A stretch of 61,388 bases of DNA, taken from positions 1 to 61,388 of the forward strand of contig CAMCDS010000012.1 of the NCBI GenBank assembly GCA_945873625.1. Reading direction: 5' to 3'. Shown here piece by piece: positions 18,680-29,472 of the stretch (the first letter of the stretch is position 1; each line of letters starts with the position of its first letter). The DNA comes from an uncultured Porphyromonadaceae bacterium (GTDB taxonomy: Bacteria; Bacteroidota; Bacteroidia; Bacteroidales; Muribaculaceae). Below the pieces are notes generated by a model. That model did not search any database and was not told the origin of the DNA. It saw only the letters and a list, made by a program, of their open reading frames with translations. The position numbers and the translations under genes are program-made.

Positions 18680-19296
18680 TATTTCTCAACTAAAACGATT
18701 GAACCTTTGGGGCCGGGGACAGAGCCCTTGATCATTAACAAATTGTGCTCGGGAAGCACCTTTATCACCTGAAGGTTCTGGACTGTAACGCGCTCGTTGC
18801 CCATCTGGCCGGCCATGCGGAGGCCTTTGAACACCTTTGCGGGATAGGAGCACGCACCAATCGAACCGGGGGCGCGGAGACGGTTGTGCTGGCCGTGGGT
18901 CGACTGGCCGACACCGCCGAAGCCATGACGCTTCACTACGCCCTGGAAACCTTTACCCTTGCTGGTGCCGACTACGTCGACGAATCCGCCCTCTGTGAAA
19001 AGCTCCACAGTGAGGGTATCTCCGAGCGCGGGGAGGGTCTCGAACGATTTGAACTCAGCCAAGTGTCTCTTGGGGGTTACACCGGCCTTTTTGAAATGGC
19101 CGGCCATCGGCTGGGTGGTGTGCTTGTCCTTCTTGTCCTGGAAGCCCACCTGAACGGCCTCGTAGCCGTCCTTCTCCACAGTCTTGATCTGAGTAACCAC
19201 GCAAGGACCTACTTCGATAACAGTGCACGGAATGTTTTTTCCGTCGGCACTGAAAACGGATGTCATTCCGATTTTCTTTCCTAATAATCCTGGCAT
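18679..19296 (-). CDS. rplC: 50S ribosomal protein L3 (uL3)
   Basis: 205 residues starting [20 protein letters not shown]. The central extension [20 protein letters not shown] approaches the peptidyl-transferase centre and carries the Gln methylated by PrmB in other bacteria. One-base overlap with rplD. Confidence 0.98.
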   Translation of the reverse strand: MPGLLGKKIGMTSVFSADGKNIPCTVIEVGPCVVTQIKTVEKDGYEAVQVGFQDKKDKHTTQPMAGHFKKAGVTPKRHLAEFKSFETLPALGDTLTVELFTEGGFVDVVGTSKGKGFQGVVKRHGFGGVGQSTHGQHNRLRAPGSIGACSYPAKVFKGLRMAGQMGNERVTVQNLQVIKVLPEHNLLMIKGSVPGPKGSIVLVEK

Positions 19297-19515
19297 TTCT
19301 TTACTTGGTAATTGAATGGTTGGAGTGTTGTTGGTTGTTTCTATGTTTGGGTTTTAGCCTCGCCGGCATTTCTTGCGGTTTCCGCAGATGCGGAGAGCCG
19401 TACCTTGCCTTCGGGCGGCCGCACAGGCATGAGCCAAAACGGCAGTGGCCGCCCTCGGGCTTTTTAGTCGGCTCCGGCGTGGGGCACCGGCGTGGCTGAA
19501 GCGCTTTTCAGAGGC
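19297..19515 (-). promoter_or_regulatory. Structured spacer rpsJ-rplC
   Basis: 219 bases where most genomes have a short gap. GGGCGGCC (19413-19420) pairs with GGCCGCCC (19447-19454). On the plus strand the stem is followed by TTTTT, on the minus strand by GAAGGCAAGG, so it is not a terminator for the operon direction. Possibly an L4-type control region, by analogy with the S10 leader of E. coli; this is inference only. Confidence 0.35.
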
Positions 19516-19821
19516 TTAGACCTTGATTGACACGTCTACGCCGCTGGGGAGTTCGAGCTTCATCAGCGCGTCTACAGTCTTCGAGGTCGAGCTGTAGATG
19601 TCGATGAGACGCTGGAAAGAGCAAAGCTGGAACTGCTCGCGCGATTTCTTGTTGACGAATGTCGAACGGTTGACAGTGAAGATGCGCTTGTGGGTGGGCA
19701 GAGGTATCGGACCGCTGACTACCGCGCCGGTGGATTTCACTGTCTTGACGATCTTCTCGGCCGACTTGTCGACGAGGTTGTGATCGTAAGATTTCAGTTT
19801 GATTCTGATTTTTTGGCTCAT
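19516..19821 (-). CDS. rpsJ: 30S ribosomal protein S10 (uS10)
   Basis: 101 residues starting [20 protein letters not shown], with [20 protein letters not shown] and the end motif [12 protein letters not shown] longer in-frame opening adds 26 residues without similarity, and its extra start falls inside fusA, so the shorter start is used. uS10 (NusE) also acts in transcription antitermination. It follows fusA by 58 bases without a tuf gene between them. Confidence 0.97.
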   Translation of the reverse strand: MSQKIRIKLKSYDHNLVDKSAEKIVKTVKSTGAVVSGPIPLPTHKRIFTVNRSTFVNKKSREQFQLCSFQRLIDIYSSTSKTVDALMKLELPSGVDVSIKV

Positions 19822-19879
19822 ATCTTTTGGGTGTGCACTTTTGTTGTGAGAATAAGATGCATGCCTTCCTTCAAGCTGA

Positions 19880-22003
<2,124 letters not shown>

Positions 22004-22051
22004 TTTGTAAATATGGTGAAAAACGTCTCTAAAAGGAAAATTCTGCTCTGA

Positions 22052-22528
22052 TTAGAATCTGAAGTGAGCGAAGGCGCGGTTAGCCTCGGCCATGCGGTGC
22101 ATGTCCTCCTTGCGCTTGAAGGCTCCGCCCTGGTCGTTGAAGGCATCGACGATTTCAGCGGCGAGCTTGTCGGCCATCGTCTTGCCGCCACGCTTGCGGG
22201 CGTAGATGATGAGATTCTTCATGGAGATAGATTCCTTGCGGTCGGGGCGGATCTCAGTGGGGACCTGGAAAGTGGCGCCACCGATACGGCGCGACTTCAC
22301 CTCAACCTGGGGAGTAACGTTTTCGAGGGCCTTCTTCCAGATTTCCAGAGCCGACTTCTCCTCGTTGGGGAGCTTGTTCTTGACAATCTCAAGAGCGGAG
22401 TAGAAAATGGTGTAGGCGGTGTTCTTCTTGCCATCATACATGAGATGGTTCACGAACTTGGTGACACGCACGTCGTGGAAGATGGGGTCGGGAAGAATCA
22501 CCCTTTTTTTAGGCTTTGCTTTTCTCAT
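22052..22528 (-). CDS. rpsG: 30S ribosomal protein S7 (uS7)
   Basis: 158 residues starting [20 protein letters not shown]. It has the core [24 protein letters not shown] motif (seen as [20 protein letters not shown]) and ends [10 protein letters not shown]. Organises the 3' major domain of 16S rRNA. In E. coli S7 represses the str operon from the rpsL-rpsG spacer, which here is 233 bases long. Confidence 0.98.
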   Translation of the reverse strand: MRKAKPKKRVILPDPIFHDVRVTKFVNHLMYDGKKNTAYTIFYSALEIVKNKLPNEEKSALEIWKKALENVTPQVEVKSRRIGGATFQVPTEIRPDRKESISMKNLIIYARKRGGKTMADKLAAEIVDAFNDQGGAFKRKEDMHRMAEANRAFAHFRF

Positions 22529-22761
22529 TGTTTTAGAAAAAAACTTGTTGTTTTTGTTTTTGGCTGCTTCGAGATGAGAACTTCAACCGTCGCCACCGGG
22601 CAGAGAAACACCCTGAATGATGGTGGCCGCCGGTTTACTCAACCGCGGGCTCCGAAGCCCGTCAGCGCCTGCGGAGACAGAAGCCTGCCGCGAAGCTTAG
22701 CCGTCCAAAAATAAATCAAAAACGAGATTTGAAAATGTTGATGATTTAAGGTAAGGGCGGC
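22529..22761 (-). promoter_or_regulatory. Structured rpsL-rpsG spacer, candidate S7 control site
   Basis: 233 bases with a tight hairpin CGGGCT-TCGG-AGCCCG on the minus strand (22661-22646) and a longer-range GCCACC/GGTGGC pairing around it. Position equals that of the S7 translational-repression site in E. coli. The match to that site was not tested, so function is inferred from location. Confidence 0.4.
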
Positions 22762-23145
22762 TTATTTCTTAGCTGCCTTGGGACGCTTCGCACCGTATTT
22801 GGAGCGACGCTGCGTGCGACCCTGCACACCGGCGGTGTCGAGCGTGCCGCGAACGATGTGGTAGCGCACACCGGGAAGGTCTTTCACACGACCGCCACGT
22901 ACCATCACGATCGAGTGCTCCTGAAGGTTGTGGCCCTCGCCCGGGATGTAGGAGTTAACCTCCTTGCCGTTGGTGAGGCGCACACGAGCTACCTTACGCA
23001 TGGCCGAGTTAGGTTTCTTAGGGGTCGTAGTGTAGACTCTGACACACACACCGCGACGCTGCGGACAGGAGTCCAGAGCGGGCGATTTGCTCTTGTCTTT
23101 GAGGGCTACGCGTCCTTTTCTTACTAATTGCTGAATAGTAGGCAT
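22762..23145 (-). CDS. rpsL: 30S ribosomal protein S12 (uS12)
   Basis: 127 residues: [20 protein letters not shown], the decoding loop [13 protein letters not shown] and the second loop [13 protein letters not shown]. Both lysines at the classical streptomycin-resistance positions are wild type. First gene of the super-operon, with a leader of about 170 bases from the promoter at 23,321-23,352. Confidence 0.98.
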   Translation of the reverse strand: MPTIQQLVRKGRVALKDKSKSPALDSCPQRRGVCVRVYTTTPKKPNSAMRKVARVRLTNGKEVNSYIPGEGHNLQEHSIVMVRGGRVKDLPGVRYHIVRGTLDTAGVQGRTQRRSKYGAKRPKAAKK

Positions 23146-23320
23146 CTTAGTTTTTTGGTTGTTATTACTTGGTTTTTACTTCTTCCGCCGCTGCCGCATC
23201 CGCAGACACAGGCTTCCGGCACACTTTCAGACCTAACGCCCTATACGCAGTTTGAGCTACTAATCGATTGCATTCCAATCAATTAGCCGCCACGTATGTG
23301 CGTTAAGCCTCGAAAGCGAT

Positions 23321-23352
23321 GCAAAGTTACGAATTATCAACGGATTATGCAA
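23321..23352 (-). promoter_or_regulatory. Promoter of the ribosomal super-operon (rpsL)
   Basis: On the minus strand a TTG -33 core (23352-23350) is followed after 20 bases by TAACTTTGC (23329-23321), a close match to the Bacteroidota promoter consensus. It is the only strong promoter upstream of rpsL. Confidence 0.85.
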
Positions 23353-23436
23353 GCTTTACGGACAGAATTTATATATTTTTCCGAATTTTTAACTGTGAAG
23401 CCTCCTCCCCCACACCATAGCAGGGAGCCGGGGAAG

Positions 23437-24369
23437 TCAACCGCGCCGACGGCGCAGCGAGGGGAAAAGTCGCCGAAAACGGGTAAGGGCCTCGTTGACG
23501 CGGCCTCCCGCCACCACGCAGCTCACAGCCCCGATTATCATCACAAGCCCCACGCAGAGGCGCGGTGTGAGCGCCTCGCCAAACACCACCGCACCGACCG
23601 CAACAGCGGTTACCGGCTCGAGGGCGCCAAGGATGGCCGTAGGCGTAGAGCCGATGTCCTGAATGGCGGCCGTGGTGCAAAGAAGCGAGATAGCCGTCGG
23701 AAAGAGGGCAAGGGCGCCGATGTTGAGCCAGTGGGCCGGTTCTGACGGAAGCATCAGCGTGGAGCCGGCCAACGCCTTCACGGCGAGCATGCTCCACCCG
23801 AAGAGAAGCACATAGAACGTTACGGCCAGCGTTGGCACGCCCGTGAGTCTCGAATGGTTGATGTAGACAATATATATGGCGTAGGAGAGCGACGACACGA
23901 AGACCAGCACCGACCCGACGGCGCTCACCGGAGCCCCGTCGCCTTGATAGAGCAACGCTATTCCGGCCGTGGCCGTCACTATCGACCCGGCCGTGAGCAG
24001 CGTGAGCTTCTCCTTATAGAAAAGCACCATTATGACCGCCACCATTATGGGATAGACGAAAAGCAGTGTCGAGGCCAGCCCGGCGGGCATATAGCGGTAG
24101 CTCTCGAAAAGCGACAGCGACGACACGACGAAGATGAAGCCCATCATCAGCAGCGGCAGCCAGTTTCTCCGCCCGGGATTGAAGGAGCGGCGCCTGAAAA
24201 GAAGCATGGCGGCCACTATCGGCAGGGCAAGCAGATACCTGAAGAAGAGCACCGAGTCGGGGTTCATGCCGTCCTCGTAGAGCGGAAGGGCGAAAAGAGG
24301 GTTCAGCCCATAAGTGGCAGCGGCTACCGCCCCAAGGAGGTAACCGCGAAATTTTCTATTTATTTTCAC
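23437..24369 (-). CDS. EamA/DMT-superfamily permease
   Basis: Inner-membrane protein of about 310 residues with ten hydrophobic segments in two EamA repeats, ending in a basic tail (RRLFPSLRRRRG). Members export amino acids, nucleobases or other small metabolites; nothing here fixes the substrate. The GTG start (VKINRKFRGYLLGAVAAATY) is preferred because an ATG 33 bases upstream would overlap the preceding gene and adds a non-membrane, non-conserved stretch. It is 7 bases after the GlmU-like gene, so co-transcribed with it. Confidence 0.85.
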   Translation of the reverse strand: MKINRKFRGYLLGAVAAATYGLNPLFALPLYEDGMNPDSVLFFRYLLALPIVAAMLLFRRRSFNPGRRNWLPLLMMGFIFVVSSLSLFESYRYMPAGLASTLLFVYPIMVAVIMVLFYKEKLTLLTAGSIVTATAGIALLYQGDGAPVSAVGSVLVFVSSLSYAIYIVYINHSRLTGVPTLAVTFYVLLFGWSMLAVKALAGSTLMLPSEPAHWLNIGALALFPTAISLLCTTAAIQDIGSTPTAILGALEPVTAVAVGAVVFGEALTPRLCVGLVMIIGAVSCVVAGGRVNEALTRFRRLFPSLRRRRG

Positions 24370-24376
24370 GTCGGGT

Positions 24377-25621
24377 CTACTTGAATTTTGACGCCACCTC
24401 ATACACCCTCTCGAAGATGATGCGGTCGGCTTCGGTAAGGCTCACGCCGCGGCGCGACATCACGCGCTCGGCAATGTCGTAGAATTTCTTGAGAGGCACG
24501 TCGGCAAATCCGGCCGTGGGCGCGCCCTCGCTGAAACTCGGGATGAACGGACGCGGAAAGCCGGAGCCATGGAGATTGACGCCGACGCCTATCACGGTGG
24601 CCGTGTTGAGCATGCAGTTGACGCCTATCTTCGAATGGTCGCCCATTATCAGTCCGCAGAACTGGAGGTCGGTGCGCATGAAAGTGTGGCGCGGATAGTT
24701 CCAGAGGCGTATCTTCGAATAGTCGTTCTTAAGGTTCGACGCATTGGTGCCGGCGCCGATGTTGCACCATTCCCCTATCACGGCATTGCCGAGGAAGCCG
24801 TCGTGCGCTTTGTTGGAGTATCCGAAAATCACGGCATTGTTGACCTCGCCGCCGATTTTGCTCCAAGGGCCTATTACCGTAGCTCCGTAGATTTTCGAGC
24901 CCATGTTGATTTTTGAGTGAGAGCCGAGCGATACCGGACCGCGCAGACAGGCACCCTCCATCACTTCGGCTCCGGCAGCGATGAATATAGGGCCGTCCTT
25001 CACGTTGAGCACGGCGCCTTCCACCGTCGCACCCTCCTCAAGGAAGATGGCCGGAAGGCCCGACGGGAGCAGATAGTCGCCCACGACGGTATTGGTGGCC
25101 GAGAGGGGCTGCGACCGGCGCCCCTTCACAAGCAGGGGATAGTCGGCGAGTATGCCCTTGTGGGTGAGCCGGAACACATCGTAGACGTAGGTGAGCTGAT
25201 CCACCTCGCCCGTATATTCCTTGGCCGTCGGCGGTATGGCCTTCGATTCGAGCATCGAGGCAAACACGGCGAGAGTGCCGCGAAAAGCCACCACTTCGTC
25301 GCCTATGCAGAGCGCATGGCCGGCCGGAAGCGAACACACCGCATTTATAAACTCCCTGTCGGGCAGAATCCATCCGGCGGCAAACACCGCCTCGTCAAAC
25401 GGCGACAGCGGGAATTTATAGCGCAGATAGTCGACGGGGAGATTTACACACTGCAGTCCCGACAGGAACTCCCATTTCTCCTTTATAGAGAGGATGCCTA
25501 CGCGGAACTCCGCGATAGGACGTGTAAACGATATAGGCAACAGGTCGGCATGGCGCTTCTCTGAGTCGAAAAGCACTATCTTGCGGGCATCGCCCGAAGC
25601 GGCAGACACGGTAGTATTCAT
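24377..25621 (-). CDS. Alternative GlmU-type sugar nucleotidyltransferase/acyltransferase
   Basis: 414 residues matching the Bacteroidota variant of GlmU (UDP-GlcNAc pyrophosphorylase/GlcN-1-P acetyltransferase, TIGR03991-like). The N-terminal region has the family stretch SFTRPIAEFRVGILSIKEKW. Residues ~190-350 are left-handed beta-helix hexapeptide repeats (GAVLNVKDGPIFIAAGAEVM, NIGAGTNASNLKNDYSKI), followed by a C-terminal helix. It likely feeds peptidoglycan and envelope UDP-GlcNAc supply. Own promoter at 25,655-25,687. The role is inferred from family. Confidence 0.85.
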   Translation of the reverse strand: MNTTVSAASGDARKIVLFDSEKRHADLLPISFTRPIAEFRVGILSIKEKWEFLSGLQCVNLPVDYLRYKFPLSPFDEAVFAAGWILPDREFINAVCSLPAGHALCIGDEVVAFRGTLAVFASMLESKAIPPTAKEYTGEVDQLTYVYDVFRLTHKGILADYPLLVKGRRSQPLSATNTVVGDYLLPSGLPAIFLEEGATVEGAVLNVKDGPIFIAAGAEVMEGACLRGPVSLGSHSKINMGSKIYGATVIGPWSKIGGEVNNAVIFGYSNKAHDGFLGNAVIGEWCNIGAGTNASNLKNDYSKIRLWNYPRHTFMRTDLQFCGLIMGDHSKIGVNCMLNTATVIGVGVNLHGSGFPRPFIPSFSEGAPTAGFADVPLKKFYDIAERVMSRRGVSLTEADRIIFERVYEVASKFK

Positions 25622-25654
25622 GGTGATAGTTTTGTAGAATCTTCAAAGCCGACT

Positions 25655-25687
25655 GCAAAAGTAATAATAAAACCAGAGAGACCCAAA
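25655..25687 (-). promoter_or_regulatory. Promoter of the GlmU-like gene
   Basis: Minus strand TTTG (25687-25684), 20-base spacer, TACTTTTGC (25663-25655). The start codon is 34 bases downstream. Confidence 0.8.
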
Positions 25688-25774
25688 TTATTCGGCCGGA
25701 AATAGGCCGGCCGCCCGCCCGAAACCGCCTCAAAAATTCATTTGCCTCCGACACCGGATGCCCGGGAAAGAGAG

Positions 25775-25824
25775 AGGGAGGAGGGAATCCGGAGACGCGA
25801 CGGCCGCCGGATTCTCTCCTCCCT
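25775..25824 (-). terminator. Long hairpin after ftcD
   Basis: An 18-bp inverted repeat with one G:U (AGGGAGGAGGGAATCCGG 25775-25792; partner 25807-25824) lies 32 bases past the ftcD stop. The minus-strand tail is CTCTCTTTCCC, pyrimidine-rich but not a clean U-tract. Confidence 0.65.
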
Positions 25825-25855
25825 GATGTGAGGTTGCCTAAAAGGAATATGAGGG

Positions 25856-27550
25856 TCAGATCTTCGACTCTACCACTGCGAGAATCTCGGCCTCTGCCTC
25901 TGCAGCCTTCTTCTCAATCTCGGCACCGCGGGCGATGAGCTCATCAGCTTTGGCGCGGTCTTTGAGACCGGATGCGTTGATCTTCACGTTGAGGAAAGCA
26001 CCGCGTACGGCTGCGCGGGCTGCGAGTGTGCCTACACCGGCGTCGGTTACGGAAGCGGGATTGCCGTTGGAAGCCATGTTGCGGAGCAGGTCGAATGTCT
26101 CGAAAGCGGTCTCCATGGTGTGGAGGGGCACCTCGGTGGCGTAGAGTGTAGCGCTCTCCATGGCCTCGGCGCGGGCAGCCTTCTCGGCATCGGTCTTCTT
26201 AGGCATTGCGAATACGTCCATGATGCGGTTGAAGGCGGCGGTGTCTTCGTCTACGAGGTGGAGCAAGCTTTCCATGAGAGCCTGGCCCTTCTCGGCTGCG
26301 TCGGAATACTCTTCCCAACGGTCGTCGTAAGCAGCCTTGTGGGCAGTGAGGTTAGCCACCATGGTTCCGAGGGCAGCGGCGAGGGCACCCATGTAGGCGG
26401 AGATGGAGCCGCCGCCGGGAGCGGGCGATTCGCTTGCGGTCTCTTCGGCCAGGCCGCGTGCGGTGAGGTCGATGAGCTTCTTGGCCGAAGTGTCTTCAAC
26501 AAGATATTCGATGACTTTCTCGCGGGGGTCGAAGGGCTTGAGCTCGTCGAGACCCATCGACTTGACTGCGATGCGGATGATTTCGGCGTCGGGGATACCC
26601 ACCGAGCGGTGCTGCTTGCGGAGGAAGTATTTACCGGCGTCGATGAGGGTGCGCTTCGGCACGAGGCCCACGATTTCGGTTCCGGTTACGCGCACGCCGC
26701 GCTCGTTGGCCTTCTTGCAAACCTCGTCGAAGGCAACGTGGAGCGGAGTGGTGGCGATGTCGGTGATGTTCATCGACACCTGGGCGATGCCGTATTCGTC
26801 GATGAACCATCCGATGGCCTTTGTGCCTTTGAGAGACCCGGGAATCATGATGGGCTTTCCGTTTTCATCCTTCATCGGTTTGCCGGTAACCTTTCCGCCC
26901 TCACGCATGGGGCGTCCTTTCTCACGCACGTCGAATGCAATCGCATTTGCGCGACGTGTGGAGGTAGTGTTGAGGTTATAGTTGACGGCGATGAGGAAGT
27001 CGCGAGCGCCGATAGTGGTAGCGCCGGTGCGGGCCACGCCCTCGTCGAAGGGGCGGTTGCCGAAGTCGGGACCTTTCTCCTCGTTGCCCATCTTCTCGGG
27101 GAGGGCTTCGTATTCACCTGCACGGCATACGGCGAGGTTGCGGCGCTCGGGGGTACGGGCGGCAGCCTCGTAGCAGTAGGTCGGGATGTTGAGTTCTTCG
27201 GCCACACGCTCGGCGAGCTTGCGGGCGAGCTCGGCGCACTCTTCGAGCGACACACCGGCCACGGGGATGAGGGGGCATACGTCGGTTGCGCCCATGCGGG
27301 GGTGTGCGCCGTGGTGTCCGCGCATGTCGATGAGTTCAGACGCACGCTTGATGCCCTGGAAGGCAGCTTCTACCACAGCCTCGGGCTCACCTACGAAGGT
27401 AACCACCGTGCGGTTGGTTGCCTCGCCGGGGTCTACGTCGAGCAGCTTTATGCCCTTTACGCTTTCGATAGCGTCGGTTATCTCTTTAATCTTAGCTTTG
27501 TCGCGTCCCTCGGAGAAGTTGGGGACACACTCTATGATACGGGTTTTCAT
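25856..27550 (-). CDS. ftcD: Bifunctional glutamate formimidoyltransferase / formimidoyl-THF cyclodeaminase
   Basis: 564 residues. Transfers the formimino group from the histidine-degradation product formiminoglutamate to tetrahydrofolate, then releases ammonia to give methenyl-THF. The N-terminal transferase (residues 1-~300) carries MRGHHGAHPRMGATDVCP with catalytic His83 and the start motif IIECVPNFSEGRD. The cyclodeaminase begins near residue 350 (ESPAPGGGSISAYMGALAAA). The fused two-domain form is typical of Bacteroidales. No hut genes (hutH, hutU, hutI) are adjacent, so it stands alone with its own promoter and hairpin terminator. Confidence 0.96.
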   Translation of the reverse strand: MKTRIIECVPNFSEGRDKAKIKEITDAIESVKGIKLLDVDPGEATNRTVVTFVGEPEAVVEAAFQGIKRASELIDMRGHHGAHPRMGATDVCPLIPVAGVSLEECAELARKLAERVAEELNIPTYCYEAAARTPERRNLAVCRAGEYEALPEKMGNEEKGPDFGNRPFDEGVARTGATTIGARDFLIAVNYNLNTTSTRRANAIAFDVREKGRPMREGGKVTGKPMKDENGKPIMIPGSLKGTKAIGWFIDEYGIAQVSMNITDIATTPLHVAFDEVCKKANERGVRVTGTEIVGLVPKRTLIDAGKYFLRKQHRSVGIPDAEIIRIAVKSMGLDELKPFDPREKVIEYLVEDTSAKKLIDLTARGLAEETASESPAPGGGSISAYMGALAAALGTMVANLTAHKAAYDDRWEEYSDAAEKGQALMESLLHLVDEDTAAFNRIMDVFAMPKKTDAEKAARAEAMESATLYATEVPLHTMETAFETFDLLRNMASNGNPASVTDAGVGTLAARAAVRGAFLNVKINASGLKDRAKADELIARGAEIEKKAAEAEAEILAVVESKI

Positions 27551-27581
27551 CGGTATTGAAAGATATAGTTGTTTTCCGGCT

Positions 27582-27613
27582 GCAAAATTACATCTTATTT
27601 TCGACCGGACAAA
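27582..27613 (-). promoter_or_regulatory. Promoter of ftcD
   Basis: Minus strand TTTG (27613-27610), 19-base spacer, TAATTTTGC (27590-27582). About 30 bases upstream of the start codon. Confidence 0.85.
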
Positions 27614-27687
27614 ATTTAGAGCCTCCTATAATATATAGCATATAGCAAGCATATATATAGGAAGCTCCGCATTTCGTCAGAGTGGCG

Positions 27688-28431
27688 TCATTTGCCCGGA
27701 GAGAAGAGGAAACGCGCTCCGACCTGAAAGTTTGCCTTGCGCGACGAGGGATTGACCATCGGCTGCGTGAACGGCGTCAGCGAGATGTGGCATTTCGGGA
27801 AAGTGAACGTGTGGGAAGCCTTCAGGGCACACATGTTGACGTGGAATCCGCCGGAGTCGTCGTCGGAGTAACGCGAGCAGTAGTAGGGCACGATGCCCAC
27901 CTGCGCGTTCCAGTCGAGCCACGCGAAACTGAACGGGGCGTTGATAATCAGATACGATCCATAGGAGCGCTTGCCCGAATGGGTATATCCGTCGTAGCCT
28001 GCTATGGTGGTGGTCCATTCGAGGTTGACGTATTTGAAATCGTATGCCAGCAGCACGTCGAGGCCGTTGGCGGCGTGGGGTATGGAGCCGAAACTGAAGA
28101 ATCCGTCGCCACGGGTGTTGACATAGACGTCTTTGAGGCCTACGGTTAAGTGGGGCGTTATCGAATACTTGAGGAAGAAGTCGATTTCGTGCTTCACGGG
28201 CTGGCCCGACGGCGGGCAGAGCTGTTCGTTGGCCCATACGTAGAAGTGGAGTCCGCGCCATTTGAGTCCGAGGGTGGGCTGCAGGCTCACTCCGGCATTG
28301 CGCTGTCCGCGCCAGAGATAGGAACTTACGAGGTCGGTCTGGATATAGACCTCGGGGCGCTTCTGGGCTGTGGCGGGGAGGCAGACGGCTGCAAGCAGAA
28401 GCAAGGGAAGGAAGATTCGTCGTATGTTCAT
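27688..28431 (-). CDS. Outer-membrane beta-barrel protein, TorF/porin-like
   Basis: 247 residues with a signal peptide (MNIRRIFLPLLLLAAVCLPA, cleavage after ATA-Q) and alternating aromatic/polar strands to the end. The N-terminal YIQTDLVSSYLWRGQ resembles the putative-porin family called TorF. C-terminal strands are rich in Tyr/Phe/Trp; the last residues are GARFLFSPGK. It begins 5 bases after the tail of the deleted antiporter, so it was the second gene of that operon and now reads in the same frame as the antiporter's N-terminal part. Outer-membrane location is firm; cargo is unknown. Confidence 0.75.
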   Translation of the reverse strand: MNIRRIFLPLLLLAAVCLPATAQKRPEVYIQTDLVSSYLWRGQRNAGVSLQPTLGLKWRGLHFYVWANEQLCPPSGQPVKHEIDFFLKYSITPHLTVGLKDVYVNTRGDGFFSFGSIPHAANGLDVLLAYDFKYVNLEWTTTIAGYDGYTHSGKRSYGSYLIINAPFSFAWLDWNAQVGIVPYYCSRYSDDDSGGFHVNMCALKASHTFTFPKCHISLTPFTQPMVNPSSRKANFQVGARFLFSPGK

Positions 28432-28436
28432 ATAGC

Positions 28437-29133
28437 CTATGGTGTTATCAGCACGGCAGCGAGACCCCATATCACGAGCAGGATGTTGCTGACGACGTAG
28501 GTTACTGTATATCCGATGGCCGGGAGTGAGCTTCCGATCGAGCTCGGCTGTCTTGGTCTTCACCTTTTCCATGCCGCCGAGCAGCTTGGGGCCGAAGTTG
28601 CCGAGAATAATCACCGTGCCGAGGGTGCCGAATATATAGGTAACGGCATAGCACACAGGGATTATACCCAGCTCACGCGAGGCGACGTCGGCGGGGAGGC
28701 CGAGCTTCTGGATTGCCTCGCTGCCCACGCCTAAGAGCGACGAGCAGGTCTGCGAGCCGGAGAATAGTCCTACGGTCTCACCCTTCGTATATCCGAACAG
28801 ATACGAGATGAAGAGCGTCGAGGCGAAACAGGTGGAGCTCATCAGCACCGCAAACAGCGCCTGCTTGGCGCCCGAGCCTTTCAGCGACTTGAAGAAGTCG
28901 GGGCCTACGGTGTAGCCGATTGAGAAAAGGAAGAGCATGAAGAAGAACATCTTGATGGGTCCCGACACGGGAATCTCGAGCTGTCCGATGAGCACTCCGA
29001 TGAGCAGCACAGAGGTAACGCTTCCGAGTTTGAAGTTTCCAAACTTTATCTTACCCACGAGGAAGCCGAGGCCAAGGGTAAGGAATATAGCCAGAGGAGG
29101 ATATTGCCGGAAAACAGATACGATCCAATCCAT
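28437..29133 (-). pseudogene. Internally deleted aspartate:alanine-type antiporter (AspT/YidE family)
   Basis: The first ~198 residues are intact and start MDWIVSVFRQYPPLAIFLTL. They contain the membrane segments and GLFSGSQTCSSLLGVGSEAI of the AspT/YidE/YbjL family. After KTAELDRKL, near base 28,540, the frame loses all similarity. In another frame the family C-terminus reappears ([20 protein letters not shown], then a stop at 28,437). Intact members have ~550 residues, so roughly 330 (both RCK_C domains and most of the second membrane half) are missing and the ends are out of frame. The protein is almost certainly non-functional as a transporter. Confidence 0.85.
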
Positions 29134-29472
29134 AATCAATAGTCTTATAGTGGTGTGTTTTTCATATCGGGAGGAAGAGGGGCGACTGATTCGCAGCCAT
29201 GGGCTCTGAAGAGCGGGACGCCGGCTTTTACATTCTAAACGCGCCACCTGCGCCTCAGGTTTTTCCGCCGGCATAAATCGGGTGTGAATGTTTGGCGGCT
29301 AAAGATTTTTTTTGTAACTTTACGGCTTGAAATTGCGCCGACAGTCCCGACGGGGCACGCCGGCCGGCATCAACACGCTACAAAACCGGCTAATACCCTG
29401 AGGTTCAATCCGCAACCCGACCGGCGAATCAACCGGTGAACAAGCAACGAAAAAAAGCTACTTATCTCAGAT
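29134..29472. other. Divergent intergenic region, antiporter remnant / pepP
   Basis: 339 bases. The right part holds the pepP promoter (29,291-29,323) and a 5' leader of about 140 bases. No clear promoter consensus for the leftward antiporter remnant was found. Confidence 0.6.
29291..29323 (+). promoter_or_regulatory. Promoter of pepP
   Basis: TTTG (29291-29294), 20-base spacer, TAACTTTAC (29315-29323); one mismatch to the -7 consensus. Confidence 0.8.

Noticed and set aside
22762..23145. Streptomycin-resistance substitution in S12
   Set aside because: Both resistance-associated lysines (TPKKPNS and GRVKDLPG) are present as in sensitive strains.
27688..29274. A 528-codon open frame joining a membrane transporter N-terminus to an outer-membrane protein
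   Set aside because: The second half has its own signal peptide and start, and the true C-terminus of the transporter is found in another frame just before it. The fusion is a by-product of an internal deletion.
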